Origin: Massilia sp. PDC64 | Lineage (GTDB): Bacteria > Pseudomonadota > Gammaproteobacteria > Burkholderiales > Burkholderiaceae_D | Reading direction: 5' to 3' | Assembly: GCF_900101265.1 (NCBI RefSeq) | Contig: NZ_FMZS01000016.1 | Coordinates: 1-64,000, forward strand | Length of the DNA: 64,000 nt | Shown: positions 25,399 through 36,360 of the stretch, piece after piece | Layout of the letters: each line of letters opens with the position of its first letter | Numbering within the stretch: position 1 is the stretch's first letter | Notes under the pieces: model-generated | Databases searched by the model: none | What the model was told of the DNA's origin: nothing | What the model saw: the letters and a program-made list of their open reading frames with translations, nothing else | Translations under genes and position numbers: made by a program

Positions 25399-26352
25399 AT
25401 GCGTATTCTTCTGACAGGCTCCTCCGGCTGGCTTGGTCGGTTCCTCTCCCCCCTGCTGCGGCAGGCGGGCCACGCCCCGTTCGGCCTCGACGTCGCGCCC
25501 GGCCCGCACACGGACGTGGTTGGCAGCGTCGCCGACGCTTCCCTCGTCCGGCGCCTGTTCGCCGACTATCGCTTCGATGCCGTGATCCACGCGGCCGCGC
25601 TGCACAAGCCGGACATCGCACGCTATCCCCGGCAGGCATTCGTCGACGTGAACGTCACGGGGACGCTCAACCTGCTGGAAGCGGCGGTGGAATCCGGCGC
25701 GAGCCGGTTCGTGTTCACGTCGACCACGTCGCTGATGATCACGCAGGCCATCCGCGACGAGACCGCGCCCGCCGCCGTCTGGCTCGACGAGACGAGCGGG
25801 CCGCTCCAGCCCCGCAACATCTACGGCGTGACGAAGCGCACGGCCGAGGAGCTGGCACGGCTGTTCCACGTGGACCACGGCCTGCCCGTGATCGTGCTGC
25901 GGACGGCACGGTTTTTCCCGGAAGAAGACGACACGCACGACCTGCTCGCAGGGGAAAACATGAAGGCCAACGAATTCCTGCACCGCCGCCTGACCGTCGA
26001 AGACTGCGCGCTGGCGCACGTGGCCGCGCTGGAGCAGGCGCCCGCGATCGGCTTCGGCCTGTACATCGTGTCCGCGCCGACGCCCTTCGACCGGGCCGAC
26101 GCGGCGCGCCTCAGGACGGATGCGCCGGCGGTCATCGCCCACTATTTCCCCGACGCGGCCAGACTGTATGCGGCCCGGGGGTGGTCGCTGCCGGACACCA
26201 TCGGCCGGGTGTACGACGCCGCCGCGATCGAGCGCGACCTGGGCTTCCGCTGCCGGACGGATTTCGCGGCGGTCCTCGCCGCCCTGCGCGACGACCGGCC
26301 GCTGCCGTTTGCCCACGATCCGGATTACACGTCGCCGATGCTCAGATCTTGA
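25399..26352 (+). CDS. NAD-dependent epimerase/dehydratase family protein
   Basis: 317 residues, extended SDR fold. The cofactor motif GSSGWLGRFL is at about 8-17, followed by HAAALHKPDI and the catalytic YGVTK (Y-x-x-x-K) at about 138-142, with the Ser/Thr of TSTTSL as third residue. ATG 25399 begins directly at the family's N-terminus (MRILLTGSSG). Such enzymes epimerise or oxidise nucleotide sugars. Its 3' end overlaps the H-NS gene on the other strand by 11 bases. The substrate is not evident. Confidence 0.86.
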   Translation: MRILLTGSSGWLGRFLSPLLRQAGHAPFGLDVAPGPHTDVVGSVADASLVRRLFADYRFDAVIHAAALHKPDIARYPRQAFVDVNVTGTLNLLEAAVESGASRFVFTSTTSLMITQAIRDETAPAAVWLDETSGPLQPRNIYGVTKRTAEELARLFHVDHGLPVIVLRTARFFPEEDDTHDLLAGENMKANEFLHRRLTVEDCALAHVAALEQAPAIGFGLYIVSAPTPFDRADAARLRTDAPAVIAHYFPDAARLYAARGWSLPDTIGRVYDAAAIERDLGFRCRTDFAAVLAALRDDRPLPFAHDPDYTSPMLRS

Positions 26353-26635
26353 ACTCGTCCAGCGATCGCCCGCTGGCCAGCGCGTCGGCGATCCAGCGCG
26401 GCTGGCGCCCGCGGCCCGTCCACGTCTGGTCGCTGTCGGCCGGATTGCGGTAGCGCGGCGCCGCTGTCTTGACGAGCGCGTCGAGCGGGATGCCCGCGTC
26501 GGCCGCGAGCGCGTGGATACGGTCGCGCGCCCGGTCGCGCTCGTCGCGCGCGCGGCGCTTGATCTCCTGCTCGATATCGAACAGCAAACCTTTCAGTTCG
26601 GCGAGGTCATAGCCGGTGAGATCGATCGGCGCCAT
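26342..26635 (-). CDS. H-NS family DNA-binding protein
   Basis: 97 residues, the usual size of betaproteobacterial H-NS proteins. The N-terminal half (LAELKGLLFDIEQEIKRRARDERDRARDRI) is the coiled-coil dimer/oligomer region. The C-terminal half has the DNA-binding motif YRNPADSDQTWTGRGRQPRWI (about 61-81) with the AT-hook-like GRGRQP. ATG 26635 is preceded by AGGA. It silences AT-rich, often acquired DNA. Confidence 0.93.
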   Translation of the reverse strand: MAPIDLTGYDLAELKGLLFDIEQEIKRRARDERDRARDRIHALAADAGIPLDALVKTAAPRYRNPADSDQTWTGRGRQPRWIADALASGRSLDEFKI

Positions 26636-26858
26636 GGTGGAACATCCTTTGACAGGGAGGATACGGGCTCCCACTTTACCATGCCGGCGGCCATGCAATA
26701 TGTGAACTGCAACGTAGCCGCCACGCTACATTCCACAAAAGTGAGATTTTCCGTGAGGAATTTAGTGTTACCATTCCTTACGGACTCCCGCCCCAGCTCC
26801 CGGTGGTGTCCCTCCTTGCGGCCCCTGCCTCGCCGCCGTTCACCTACCCGGACGGCCC

Positions 26859-29531
<2,673 letters not shown>

Positions 29532-29819
29532 TCAGTGGAAAATGCCGACCGCGAGTTCGGCCCACACGAGCAGCAACCCGAGCGCAAGCAGCACGCCCAG
29601 CAGCAGGCGGCCCGGCCGGCCGGCGATGCGCCGCTTCGTCAGCACGTAGGCGAGCCCCGTCCCGGCCAGCAGGGCGCCGCCGACGAGGAAGTCGCCGGGC
29701 CCCCAGTTCACCTCGTCCGTAAACCGCATCGCCACGGCCGGCACGAGCAGGATGGCCAGCGTGGCCAGCAGCACACGCCGCACGTCCGTGCGCACGGCGT
29801 CAACGTTCGTCGTCTTCAT
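29532..29819 (-). CDS. Small membrane protein of unknown function
   Basis: 95 residues with three hydrophobic helices (VLLATLAILLVPAVAMRF, FLVGGALLAGTGLAYVL, LLLGVLLALGLLLVWAELAVGIF). No family recognised. It overlaps the DUF504 gene start region by 20 bases on the same strand and ends directly against the diguanylate cyclase stop. Possibly an inner-membrane partner of the upstream proteins. Confidence 0.75.
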   Translation of the reverse strand: MKTTNVDAVRTDVRRVLLATLAILLVPAVAMRFTDEVNWGPGDFLVGGALLAGTGLAYVLTKRRIAGRPGRLLLGVLLALGLLLVWAELAVGIFH

Positions 29820-30090
29820 CGCTCCCTTTCTCGCCGCCGACCCGGCGGCGCCAGATGATCTTCCCGTCGCGCAGCACTTCGCGCACGCGGTGGTAAGGAA
29901 TCATGCGCGCGACGCCGTCCGCGCCGATGACGTCGAACGAGAATCCGCGCCCTTGTCCCAGCACGATCCGCTCGAACGGAATGCGTACGGTCCGCCCGCG
30001 CACGCGGTCGCGGTAGCCGATGACGAATCCGCCCGCGCCGAAGGCGGGGTCCCAGGCGATGCGGTGCAGGATGTCCTGGATCGGCACCAT
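29800..30090 (-). CDS. DUF504 (MJ1316-like) protein
   Basis: 96 residues. MVPIQDILHRIAWDPAFGAGGFVIGYRDRVRGRTVRIPFERI fits the DUF504/MJ1316 domain, which is known alone in bacteria and archaea and as a fusion to RNA-processing enzymes, where it has been linked to recognising RNA 2',3'-cyclic phosphate ends. It begins 6 bases after the stop of the PAS-GGDEF-EAL gene, so the two are likely co-transcribed. The bacterial role is open. Confidence 0.83.
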   Translation of the reverse strand: MVPIQDILHRIAWDPAFGAGGFVIGYRDRVRGRTVRIPFERIVLGQGRGFSFDVIGADGVARMIPYHRVREVLRDGKIIWRRRVGGEKGSDEDDER

Positions 30091-30096
30091 CGCGCT

Positions 30097-32487
30097 CTAC
30101 ATCGGCAGGCGCGCATCGCGCCGCAGCATCTCCTGCAGTCCCTCCTGCGCCAGGGCGGGGCTGAAATAATAGCCCTGCATCTGGTCGCAGTCGTGGTCGC
30201 GCAGGAACGTCAACTGCTCGATCGTCTCCACGCCTTCCGCGATGACCTGCAGCTTGAGGTTGTGGCCGAGCGCGATGATGGCGCGCGTGATGACTTCGTG
30301 GCCGTCGTCCGGGTCCGACACGCTGCCGAGGAAGGACCGGTCGATCTTGATGCAGTCCACGGGGAATTTTTGCAGGTGGCTCAGGCTCGAATAACCGGTC
30401 CCGAAATCGTCGATCGACAGCCGCACGCCCAGCAGCTTCAATTGCGCCAGCGCGTCGCGCGCCTCTTCCGGGTGGTCCATCAGCTGGCTCTCCGTCACTT
30501 CCAGCTCCAGGCGGTGCGCGGGGACGCCGTGCCGGGCCAGCGTGTCCGCCAGCCGGTTCACGAAACGGCGCTGGCGCAGCTGGCGCGCGGACAGGTTCAC
30601 CGCGATGACGAAGTCCTCGATGCCCAACGCGGCGAGCGTATGCAGCGTCGCGCAGGCCTCGTCGAGCACCCAGTCGCCCAGCGGCACGATCAGGCCCGTC
30701 TGTTCCGCGACGGGGATGAACACGTCGGGCGCGATGACGCCGTCGACCGGATGCTGCCAGCGCACGAGCGCCTCGGCGCCCACGACCTTACCCGTGCGCA
30801 GGTCGACCTTCGGCTGGTAGCCGAGCACCAGTTCGCGGTTACGGATCGCGCGGCTCAGGTTCGCTTCCAGCAGCAGGTGCTGGTGCACGACCTGGTTCAG
30901 TTCCTCCGAATAGAACTGCACGTTGTTGCGGCCGAGCGTCTTGGCGTGGTACATCGCGGCGTCGGCCGCGCGCATGACTTCATCGACCGTCCGCCCATCC
31001 TGCGGGAACAGGCTGACGCCGATGCTCGTGCCGGGCAGGATCTCCTTGCCCTCGACGACGATCGGCGCCGACACGCTCTGCCGCACCCGCTCGACGAGGC
31101 AGGCCAGCTGGGTCACGTCGGGCTGCTCGGCGATCACGAGGACGAACTCGTCGCCCCCGAGTCGCGCCACCGTGTCCTCCTCGCGCATGCTGTCGCGCAG
31201 GCGGGCCGCGATCTCGCGCAGCACGGCGTCGCCCGCCTCGTGGCCGAACGTATCGTTGATGTGCTTGAAATTGTCGAGGTCCAGGAACGCGAGCGCGCCC
31301 TGCCGGCGGTGCCCGGCCGCCGCGTCGATCGCGGCCTTCAGGCGTTCCAGCAGCAGAGTGCGGTTGGCAAGCCCCGTCAGCGCGTCGTGGTGGGCCAGGT
31401 GCTGCAGCCGGCGCTCGTAGTGCCGCGCTTCGGTGATGTCGTTGATCACGCCGACGAAGTGCGTCACGTCGCCCTCGATGCTCGCGACGGGGTCGATGCG
31501 CAGGTCGTTCCAGAAGATCTCGCCGTTCTTGCGCCGGTTGCGCAGGACGGCCCGTACGCTCTGCCGGCACGCGATCGCGTCGTGGATGCGCTTCTGCTCG
31601 TGCAGGTCGCAGTCGTCCACGCGCATGAACCGGGGATTGCGGCCCTTCACCTCGGCCAGCGTATAGCCCGTGATCTGCTCGAACGCGGGATTCACGTACT
31701 CGATCACGTTGTCGGCCCCGTCCGCGCAGCACGTGATCACGATCGCGTTTACGCTCGCATACATGGCCCGTTCGCGCACGCGCAGGCCGCGCTCGGCCTC
31801 CTTGCGCGCCGTGATGTCCAGGCCCGTGCCGAACACGACGGGCAGGCTCCCGAGGCTCGCGCGCGAACAGTGGAACAGGAAGGTCGTACGCTTGCCGTGT
31901 TTCCCGACGACGTCGGCCTCGTGGTACGACCCGCCGCCTTCGAACGCGTCCAGGATCTTTTGCACGATCGTCGCCCGGTCCCGCTCGTCGAAAAAGTTCT
32001 GGACGTTAAGCGTCGGCAACTCCTCGCTTTCCATCTCCAGCGCGTCTTCCAGCTGGTGGTTCCACAGCAGCAGGTGGCCGCTCTGGTCGATGACATAGAA
32101 CACGCACGGCAATTCCTCGAGGATGTCCGCGATCGGCAGGTCCTGGATCAATGCGTAGCGGGTCGGCGCCATGCCGGCGCGCGGCACGACGATGACGCTG
32201 AACCCGCCGGGCTTGTCGGGATCGAGCGATTGCGGGGCCACCGTCACCCGGACGGGAACCCGGCGCCCGTCCGCGCAGATCAGTTGTCCGGTCGAATCCT
32301 CGTTGACGCGTTCGCCGACCGAGGCCACGGTGGCCGCATCGTCGAAGGCGATGATCTTGTCGAGGCTGCAATTGCGGATGTCGTTCGCGCCATAGCCCGC
32401 CAGCTTCTCGCAGGCGCGGTTCCAGCTCGTGATGGCCCCTGCCGCGTCGACGACGAATACCGCGAGGGGTAAAGGCGAAAGGTTCAC
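30097..32487 (-). CDS. PAS-GGDEF-EAL cyclic di-GMP protein
   Basis: 796 residues. PAS domains cover about 1-110, 130-245 and 260-375, then GGDEF (about 380-540, intact RLGGDEF) and EAL (about 550-795). The EAL motif is complete: GAEALVRWQHP, LEVTESQLM, LSIDDFGTGYSSLSHL, CIKIDRSFL, VIAEGVET and QGYYFSPAL. It should therefore be an active cyclic di-GMP phosphodiesterase, perhaps with regulated cyclase activity. The GTG start 32487 follows GGAGG. No membrane segment. With the neighbouring diguanylate cyclase it may set a local cyclic di-GMP level. Confidence 0.92.
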   Translation of the reverse strand: MNLSPLPLAVFVVDAAGAITSWNRACEKLAGYGANDIRNCSLDKIIAFDDAATVASVGERVNEDSTGQLICADGRRVPVRVTVAPQSLDPDKPGGFSVIVVPRAGMAPTRYALIQDLPIADILEELPCVFYVIDQSGHLLLWNHQLEDALEMESEELPTLNVQNFFDERDRATIVQKILDAFEGGGSYHEADVVGKHGKRTTFLFHCSRASLGSLPVVFGTGLDITARKEAERGLRVRERAMYASVNAIVITCCADGADNVIEYVNPAFEQITGYTLAEVKGRNPRFMRVDDCDLHEQKRIHDAIACRQSVRAVLRNRRKNGEIFWNDLRIDPVASIEGDVTHFVGVINDITEARHYERRLQHLAHHDALTGLANRTLLLERLKAAIDAAAGHRRQGALAFLDLDNFKHINDTFGHEAGDAVLREIAARLRDSMREEDTVARLGGDEFVLVIAEQPDVTQLACLVERVRQSVSAPIVVEGKEILPGTSIGVSLFPQDGRTVDEVMRAADAAMYHAKTLGRNNVQFYSEELNQVVHQHLLLEANLSRAIRNRELVLGYQPKVDLRTGKVVGAEALVRWQHPVDGVIAPDVFIPVAEQTGLIVPLGDWVLDEACATLHTLAALGIEDFVIAVNLSARQLRQRRFVNRLADTLARHGVPAHRLELEVTESQLMDHPEEARDALAQLKLLGVRLSIDDFGTGYSSLSHLQKFPVDCIKIDRSFLGSVSDPDDGHEVITRAIIALGHNLKLQVIAEGVETIEQLTFLRDHDCDQMQGYYFSPALAQEGLQEMLRRDARLPM

Positions 32488-32698
32488 GACCTCCTCCAGA
32501 GAACCGGCCGGGCGCGCTTGCGCATTGCGTCCGTTGGGGAAATATCATAGCGCAGACACGCCGGATGGGGCGCCATATTTACACCGCATGGCGGCGCCTC
32601 TCCCTGGCGCTGGTGGCGGGGTGTTGGGGTTGGTGGCGTCATCTGTCGGTTAGTTGCAAAATATCCGGACAAGCCGGACCGGCTTGCCGCAGTGTCCT

Positions 32699-34288
32699 TC
32701 AGTGCGGGGCCGTGGCCGGGGTCGCCAGGCTGTCCGCGCCCCCGTCCGCCGGAGCCGTCGCCGCCGGCGCGTCCGGCACCGCGTCCCGCCGCCGCAGCGC
32801 ATAGCGGTTCAGCCCCGCCATGTGGATCCGGCACAGGTAGTCTTCCCAGTCGACGAGACGGGCATCCACCGGATACAGCCGCCGCGCCTCCTCCCCGAAG
32901 CGCGCGGCCAGGGCCAGCAGGCCGGCGTTGTGGAAGCGGTAGCGCGGGTGCGCATAGAACGCGAACGTCAACGCCAGCAGGCGCGTGGTGCGCAGCTTTT
33001 CCAGCGCGCGCGTGGCCCCGGGCGCGCCCGCGAGGCGGCGCAAGCCGTTCCACGCGGTCGCGCCGATGCCGAACGCGCCCATGACGAAGCGGAACGTGCC
33101 CTCCCCGACCGTGCGGAAGTCGTGCTTCGGCTCGGCGTGGAACAGGCGGTCGTACTTGCGCCAGTTGCGCTTCGATTCCGCCTGCAGCAGGCGGATCATG
33201 TCACCCAGCGCGAGCGGATTCGTCGAGCCGCTGCAGCACTGGTAGATGCGCCGGCCCGGCCCGGCGGACAGCGCCTCCGCGCCCGCCAGCACGATGGTGT
33301 TCGCCACGAGGTCGACCGGGATGACGTCGATGATGCCTTGCCGGCGCGCGGGGAAGAAGCTCGTCTTGCCGCGCGCATAGGCGAGGATGACGGCGTCCGC
33401 CACCTTCACGCCCTCGATCCAGCCGGGCGCCGGTTCCCGCAGCGTGCTTTCGATGATGGACGGCCGCACGATCGTCAGGGCATGCCCGTGCATGGCGCGC
33501 AGCGCGACCTGCTCGCCCAGCCACTTGGTGAACGTGTAGGTGTCGTTCCAGCCGTGGCGCTGGGCCTCGCGGATGCCGAGGTCCGTCAGGCGCCGGCGCA
33601 GCCGTTCCGGATCGGCGCCGCCGGCCTTCGCGCGCACCCGCGCTATCCTGCGCTGCAGGGAGTCGATCAGCGCGTCGACGTCGTACCAGCCGTCGCGCTG
33701 GCACGGGATGGCGTCGCGCGTGCCGCCCGCCGGGGCCACGACCTGCTCGCGCATCTCGCCGCGGTTGTAGCCGTTCACGTAGCAGGTCGATACGTGCACG
33801 AGCGGCGCGTTGGCGACCCGCGCGAGCGCCGTCACGTGGCGCAGGCTCAGCGTGTTGATGGCCAGCGCTTCGTCGAGCGGCTCGCGGAAGTCGACGCTGG
33901 CGGCCGCGTTCACGACCACGTCCACGCCGCGCGCCAGTTCGGCGAAGCGGGCGGGCGCCAGGCCGAAGCCCGGTTCCGTAATCTCGCCCGTCACGCACTC
34001 CACGCGCTCGGCGAGGACGCGTTCCAGCCAGGCGGGACGCACGGCGCGCAGGTGGTCGAACACGGACGATGCCGCGACCTCGCGCTCGAAGCGGGCGCGC
34101 GCGTCGCCGTTGCTGCCGGCGCGGATCAGGAGGACGATGCGTCCGATGTCGGGCACGGTGCGGACCAGCTTTTCCAGCAGGACCTTGGCGACGAAGCCCG
34201 TCGCACCCGTGAGCAGGATGCGCTTGCCGGCGAAGGCGTCGCGCACGTCCGGCAGCCCGGCGGCTGCCTCGTTGATGGTGGTCGTCAT
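32699..34288 (-). CDS. Fatty acyl-CoA reductase-like protein (alcohol-forming type)
   Basis: 529 residues. An N-terminal extended SDR domain carries the FAR signature ILLTGATGFVAKVLLEKL (about 24-41) and the catalytic YTFTK motif (canonical Y-x-F-T-K of fatty acyl reductases). Positions after about 380 fit the 'sterile' C-terminal domain (RYRFHNAGLLAL, VDWEDYLCRIHMAGLNRY). Such enzymes reduce an acyl-CoA or acyl carrier thioester to a fatty alcohol with NADPH. ATG 34288 starts before the domain; an open frame extending to 35332 is shadow of the next gene. It lies 14 bases after the DUF2156 gene. Confidence 0.85.
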   Translation of the reverse strand: MTTTINEAAAGLPDVRDAFAGKRILLTGATGFVAKVLLEKLVRTVPDIGRIVLLIRAGSNGDARARFEREVAASSVFDHLRAVRPAWLERVLAERVECVTGEITEPGFGLAPARFAELARGVDVVVNAAASVDFREPLDEALAINTLSLRHVTALARVANAPLVHVSTCYVNGYNRGEMREQVVAPAGGTRDAIPCQRDGWYDVDALIDSLQRRIARVRAKAGGADPERLRRRLTDLGIREAQRHGWNDTYTFTKWLGEQVALRAMHGHALTIVRPSIIESTLREPAPGWIEGVKVADAVILAYARGKTSFFPARRQGIIDVIPVDLVANTIVLAGAEALSAGPGRRIYQCCSGSTNPLALGDMIRLLQAESKRNWRKYDRLFHAEPKHDFRTVGEGTFRFVMGAFGIGATAWNGLRRLAGAPGATRALEKLRTTRLLALTFAFYAHPRYRFHNAGLLALAARFGEEARRLYPVDARLVDWEDYLCRIHMAGLNRYALRRRDAVPDAPAATAPADGGADSLATPATAPH

Positions 34289-34302
34289 TGGGTCTCCGTG
34301 GC

Positions 34303-35310
34303 CTAGATGATCCGCGTCAGGCGGAACATGGCCGTCATGGCGAGGGCCGGCAACGCGCTCCGGTGGCAGCAATAGGTCTTCTCGACCTGCCCCTGGAAGC
34401 GCGACTTGGCGAATTCCAGCCCCTTGAAGTTGTAGAGGAAGTCCATCCGCTCGCGGATCACGGACAGCGTGGCACGCAACAGGCGCGATTCCTGCGGCTC
34501 GATCTCGTCGGACAGCATGAGCGGCGTCAGCCCCAGGTCCACGCACGGCACGCCTTCTTCCTGGAAGCGCGCGATCGCGTAGGCCATCAGCGCATACCAC
34601 AGGCCCTGGCGGAAGTTGGCGGACGAACGCGAGATGTTCGGCACATAACCGACGAGGCGGCCGTCGCGGTACAGCGGATCGAAGAACACGAAGCCGACAG
34701 CCTCGTCGTCCCGGTACGCGTAAAAGTAGCGCGTGCCTTCGCGATAGTCGACGATCATCGGCCGGATCAGGAAGCGGATCTCGTTGTTCTTGCAGCGCCG
34801 CGTGCGGATCCACGCGTCGGAGATGCGGCGCACGTCGTGGTCGAAGCCGCCCTCGCGGATCTCGATGCCGTCCGCGCGGGCGGCGTTGATCGCCGTGCGG
34901 ATCACCTGCTTGCGCGCGCCGCGCAGCGAGAACGTGGCGAGGTCCAGGCGCGACTCGCTGCCGAACTGCGTGCCGTAATAGCCGTGGCGGGCATGCAGGT
35001 GGTCGACGACGCCCTTGCCCACCTGGACGAAGACGGCGTCGGGATAGCGGTCGAGGAACGCGGTGAGCATCGCATCGCGCAGGTGCGGCGGGCACACGGG
35101 CTCGCCCAGCGCGAAGCGCATGCCCCAGTACTTCGCGAAGGCGATGTAGCCGACGCCGGGCACTTCGAAATACGACATCCCCGGCTGCATGGTGCAGAAC
35201 GACAGCGCGTGGCCGCCGTATTGCCGCAGGACGGCGGCACGCCTGGCCGTATCGTGGTGGGACAGGTCGGCGGCGATGCGCCGCTCCAGCGCGACAGCGT
35301 GTTGGCTCAT
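34303..35310 (-). CDS. DUF2156 (GNAT-like lipid acyl/aminoacyl transferase fold)
   Basis: 335 residues, soluble. The pattern ALSFCTMQPGMSYFEVPGVGYIAFAKYWG at the start and DEAVGFVFFDPLYRDGR and VDLGLTPLML near the end match DUF2156, the double GNAT fold found at the end of phosphatidylglycerol lysyltransferase (MprF). It has no membrane domain, unlike MprF. Likely donors are aminoacyl-tRNA or acyl-CoA; the acceptor is unknown. ATG 35310 is preferred over a longer frame to 35364 that runs into the repeat. It lies between methyltransferase and acyl reductase genes and is probably part of the same lipid route. Confidence 0.82.
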   Translation of the reverse strand: MSQHAVALERRIAADLSHHDTARRAAVLRQYGGHALSFCTMQPGMSYFEVPGVGYIAFAKYWGMRFALGEPVCPPHLRDAMLTAFLDRYPDAVFVQVGKGVVDHLHARHGYYGTQFGSESRLDLATFSLRGARKQVIRTAINAARADGIEIREGGFDHDVRRISDAWIRTRRCKNNEIRFLIRPMIVDYREGTRYFYAYRDDEAVGFVFFDPLYRDGRLVGYVPNISRSSANFRQGLWYALMAYAIARFQEEGVPCVDLGLTPLMLSDEIEPQESRLLRATLSVIRERMDFLYNFKGLEFAKSRFQGQVEKTYCCHRSALPALAMTAMFRLTRII

Positions 35311-35335
35311 GTGGGCTCCGGTTGGATTGCAAGCA

Positions 35336-35418
35336 CCGTCGCTCCCGCGCAGGCGGGAGCCCAAGTTCGGTCGCGTGACCGCTCAGTACTTGGGTCCCCG
35401 CCTGCGCGGGGACGACGG
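35336..35418. repeat. REP-like double hairpin element, copy 1
   Basis: Two 20-base hairpins face each other: GCTCCCGC-GCAG-GCGGGAGC (35341-35360) and GTCCCCGC-CTGC-GCGGGGAC (35394-35413). The whole unit is an inverted repeat, CCGTC...CCCAAGT and ACTTGGG...GACGG. It resembles the paired REP (BIME) layout. A second copy lies at 52973-53058. It sits between two genes of one apparent operon. Confidence 0.8.
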
Positions 35419-35426
35419 CTTGGGTC

Positions 35427-36077
35427 TCAGGCCGGCTTCCGGCCCAGAACCGACCAATAGCAGTCGAGCAGCAGCAGCTTGTAGTGCTTCTGTTCGCTGA
35501 CCTGCAGGCCGAACTTCTTCATCCACTCCGGATAGTTGTAGATGTTGTGGAAGGCGTTCCCGGCGAATAGCCAGAAGAAGCCGACGGCCCCGTACCAGTA
35601 CAGGGTCTTGAAGACGCGGCTGAACACGTTCCCGGTCGGGAACGAGAAATCGCCGACGACGATGTGGGCGCCGGGGCGGCCCAGGCGGATCAGGTGCGCG
35701 AGCACGCGCAGCATCATGTCCTGCTCGAACACGTTCAGGAAGAAGTTCGCGACGACCATGTCGTACTGTTCGAATTCCTCGACCAGCATGATGTCGCTGT
35801 GCACCTGGCGGATGCGCACGTCGACGATGCCTTCGCGTTCGAGATTGGCCTGGAATTTCTTCAGCATGGTGGCCGACAGGTCGACCACCGTGACGTCGGC
35901 GCCGAGCCGCGCCGCGTGGACCGCATCGCGGCCGTGGCCCACGCCGGCGAACAGCACCTTGTCGCCCGGACGCAGCTTGTCCAGCATGGCGACCTTGCAG
36001 CGATGGATCGATTTGCCGCTGTAGAAAGCGCTGAGCCAGTCGTAGATCGGCCCTACGAGCTTGTACTTGTCTCTCAT
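35427..36077 (-). CDS. Class I SAM-dependent methyltransferase
   Basis: 216 residues, soluble. SAM-binding motif I is VLFAGVGHGRDAVHAARLGADVTVVDLS (about 41-68), with the acidic strand end VVDLS. The N-terminal KYKLVGPIYDWLSAFYSG is like UbiE/BioC-type enzymes acting on lipid or quinone-like substrates. A mildly hydrophobic FFWLFAGNAFHNIYNYPEW in the C-terminal part could contact membrane. ATG 36077 has GGAAG a few bases before. It heads the methyltransferase-DUF2156-acyl reductase group. Confidence 0.88.
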   Translation of the reverse strand: MRDKYKLVGPIYDWLSAFYSGKSIHRCKVAMLDKLRPGDKVLFAGVGHGRDAVHAARLGADVTVVDLSATMLKKFQANLEREGIVDVRIRQVHSDIMLVEEFEQYDMVVANFFLNVFEQDMMLRVLAHLIRLGRPGAHIVVGDFSFPTGNVFSRVFKTLYWYGAVGFFWLFAGNAFHNIYNYPEWMKKFGLQVSEQKHYKLLLLDCYWSVLGRKPA

Positions 36078-36360
36078 GTTTGCCCTTCCGGTCTTTCCGA
36101 CCTATGTATGTGTCTCCTCTGCCCCGTCCACGTTGCATGAACGTCAAGCACCATTAGAGTAATTGAAAGCCCGCGCATTCCATGGGGCTGCGCCTTGTCC
36201 TTGCGAGCCAAAACACTGGCTTTGCGGGTCATATGCGTAAAGACCATCGCTCAACGCGCTGATTAAATGTTGACCGTCACCGGCCGTTCGTTGACACCCG
36301 CGGCCCACCGGTTCGATACTCGACGGGCATATTCCCTGGACCCTTACGCTGCCCCGAACG

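Noticed and set aside
36078..36360. Possible operator for the pectin operon
   Set aside because: The 283-base promoter region was read for LacI- or GntR-type palindromes and none was convincing.
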